Origin: Acidobacteriota bacterium
Lineage (GTDB): Bacteria > Acidobacteriota > Vicinamibacteria > Vicinamibacterales > UBA8438
Length of the DNA stretch: 64,000 nt
Assembly: GCA_009838525.1 (NCBI GenBank)
Contig: VXRJ01000018.1
Coordinates: 821,769 to 885,768, forward strand
Direction of reading: 5' to 3'
Part shown: piece by piece, positions 63,117 through 64,000 of the stretch
Position numbering within the stretch: position 1 is the first letter of the stretch
How the letters are laid out: every line of letters begins with the position of its first letter
Notes under the pieces: generated by a model
What the model saw: only the letters and a program-made list of their open reading frames with translations
The model's database searches: none
What the model was told of the DNA's origin: nothing
Program-made: the position numbers and the translations under genes

Positions 63117-64000
63117 CTAGTGGAACCGCACCGAGTAGTTCAACCGGACGCCGCGACCCATCTCGGGGGCTAGATCCTTGATGAACGACGTGTGGTTGCG
63201 ATAGAGCGCGTTCGTCAGGTTGTAGCCCGTGAACGACAGGATGTGCGCCGTGTACTGCCGTGGCCAGACGTACGACGCCCGCAGATTGACCACGGAATAG
63301 CCTTCGGTCTCGGTCTCGCCCCTGAACACGTCGGCCTGCCGCCCCGCGAACTCCACCTGCGGGCTCAGCGTGAACCCACCGTAGGGGATATCGAGGTTCA
63401 CCGTGCCTCGCAGCGGCGGAATCCGTGGCAGCGCGTCGTTGGTCGTCGTCAGCCGCGCGTCGACGTACCCGAGGCCGAGTGTCAGCCAGGTCCGTCCAGC
63501 GAGACGGGTGCTGCCCCGCGCGTCGAAACCGGTGAAGCGGCTGTCGCCCTGCAGGTAGTTGAACACCGGCAGGTTATCGATCACCAGCCCGCTGTGGTTG
63601 CCGAAGATGAAGTTGTCGATGTTGTAGACGAAGAAGTTCAGGTCGGCGCGGACGCGGTCGCTTCGGTGACGCAAGCTCAAGTCCAGTCCGACGGTGGACT
63701 CGGGGTCGAGATCCGGGTTGCCGACGTCGAAGGAGAGCGTGCCGACGTGAGCGCCGAAGTTGTACAGCTCCTCGATGGCCGGGGCGCGGTAGGAGCGGGT
63801 CACGTTGGCAACCAGGGCGTTGCCGGCGCCGAGCTCCGCGTGGATTCCGACCGACGCTGACGCACCCACGAAGTCGCGGTCGCGTGGATCGGGCGCTTCA
63901 AGCGAGTGGCCGTGGTCGTCGTGGTCGTCGTGGTCGTCGTGGTCATCGTGATCGTCGTGATCGTCGTGATCGTCGTGATCGTCGTGATCGTCGTGATCGT
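63117..64000 (-). CDS. TonB-dependent receptor, C-terminal part with Asp-Asp-His loop (5' end outside window)
   Basis: The last 293 codons of an outer-membrane receptor barrel. After the His/Asp loop come typical strands ANVTRSYRAPAIEELYNFGA, LDLSLRHRSDRVRADLNFFV, GFDARGSTRLAGRTWLTLGL, SPQVEFAGRQADVF and the terminal VRLNYSVRFH ending in aromatic-x-His. Loops rich in His and Asp are known from zinc (ZnuD-type) and other metal receptors, so uptake of Zn or a similar metal is the best inference. The plug and TonB box lie outside the window. Confidence 0.85.
   Translation of the reverse strand, partial: DHDDHDDHDDHDDHDDHDDHDDHDDHDDHGHSLEAPDPRDRDFVGASASVGIHAELGAGNALVANVTRSYRAPAIEELYNFGAHVGTLSFDVGNPDLDPESTVGLDLSLRHRSDRVRADLNFFVYNIDNFIFGNHSGLVIDNLPVFNYLQGDSRFTGFDARGSTRLAGRTWLTLGLGYVDARLTTTNDALPRIPPLRGTVNLDIPYGGFTLSPQVEFAGRQADVFRGETETEGYSVVNLRASYVWPRQYTAHILSFTGYNLTNALYRNHTSFIKDLAPEMGRGVRLNYSVRFH
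63912..64000 (-). repeat. 9-bp tandem repeat encoding (Asp-Asp-His)n
   Basis: About ten copies of a nine-base unit (GACGATCAC / GACGACCAC on the coding strand) encode D-D-H in tandem inside a receptor loop. The array reaches the window edge, so the full number is unknown. Near-identical DNA copies suggest recent slippage-driven length change. Not a CRISPR array: no spacers. Confidence 0.85.

Noticed and set aside
63900..64000. Possible CRISPR array
   Set aside because: The 9-bp units are directly adjacent and in frame with a receptor gene; there are no spacers.

Overview
The window is high-GC DNA with tightly packed genes, frequent GTG/TTG starts and many ATGA/GTGA overlaps. The gene content suggests an Acidobacteriota genome, most likely Vicinamibacteria-like: four secreted PQQ-type dehydrogenases, two large FtsX/MacB-type orphan permeases (one downstream of a PadR regulator), a CarboxypepD_reg-TonB fusion, two secreted proteins of an unnamed family containing WGDPDLQG / WGDLDLQG, and several VapBC-type toxin-antitoxin pairs. 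This placement comes from gene families only; no rRNA or tRNA was seen.

Layout. (a) 1-14.5 kb: a likely biosynthetic neighbourhood with two GT4 glycosyltransferases, a PIG-L deacetylase, four SAM methyltransferases, a creatininase-family amidohydrolase, GTP cyclohydrolase II, a stand-alone RibD-type reductase, a PTPS/QueD-like protein with altered active-site residues, a BchC-like medium-chain dehydrogenase and a CDP-alcohol phosphatidyltransferase with a lipoprotein-like Sel1 tail. A VapBC pair and a DoxX/sulfatase pair sit inside it. (b) 14.6-24.9 kb: two WGDPDLQG-family secreted proteins, LysR regulator, ADOP-type permease, PQQ dehydrogenase, RecD2. (c) 24.9-30.2 kb: HflX, then a four-gene biotin-dependent, probably Na+-translocating acyl-CoA decarboxylase operon. 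(d) 30.3-42 kb: housekeeping and regulatory genes including a membrane-anchored MutS paralogue, VapBC, a winged-helix membrane protein, UppS, a TonB-like protein, an APH-fold kinase, a PQQ dehydrogenase, STAS protein, XthA, GNAT and YjbR-like protein.

(e) 42.98-49.31 kb is an integrated element. A tyrosine recombinase lies at its right end, and 15-bp direct repeats with one mismatch bound it. The insertion splits a DUF222/HNH endonuclease gene at the codons of its ...LLCR|RHH... motif; joining the two outer pieces at the repeat restores the reading frame. The element carries small secreted proteins, a Sel1 lipoprotein gene broken by one TAG, a copy of the integrase 3' end, and two copies of a folded non-coding repeat whose stems differ by compensatory changes.

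(f) 49.6-64 kb: two PQQ dehydrogenases, a cytochrome c, a HEPN/MNT pair, a third AbrB/PIN pair, a lipoprotein, an ADOP permease with PadR regulator, an orphan Sdh1-like membrane subunit, a GT-C-like membrane protein, an M50 protease and a TonB-dependent receptor with a long Asp-Asp-His repeat that runs off the end of the window.

The best candidates for undescribed biology are the GTP-derived (pyrimidine/pterin-like) cluster of region (a) and the folded repeats and gene-splitting integration of region (e).
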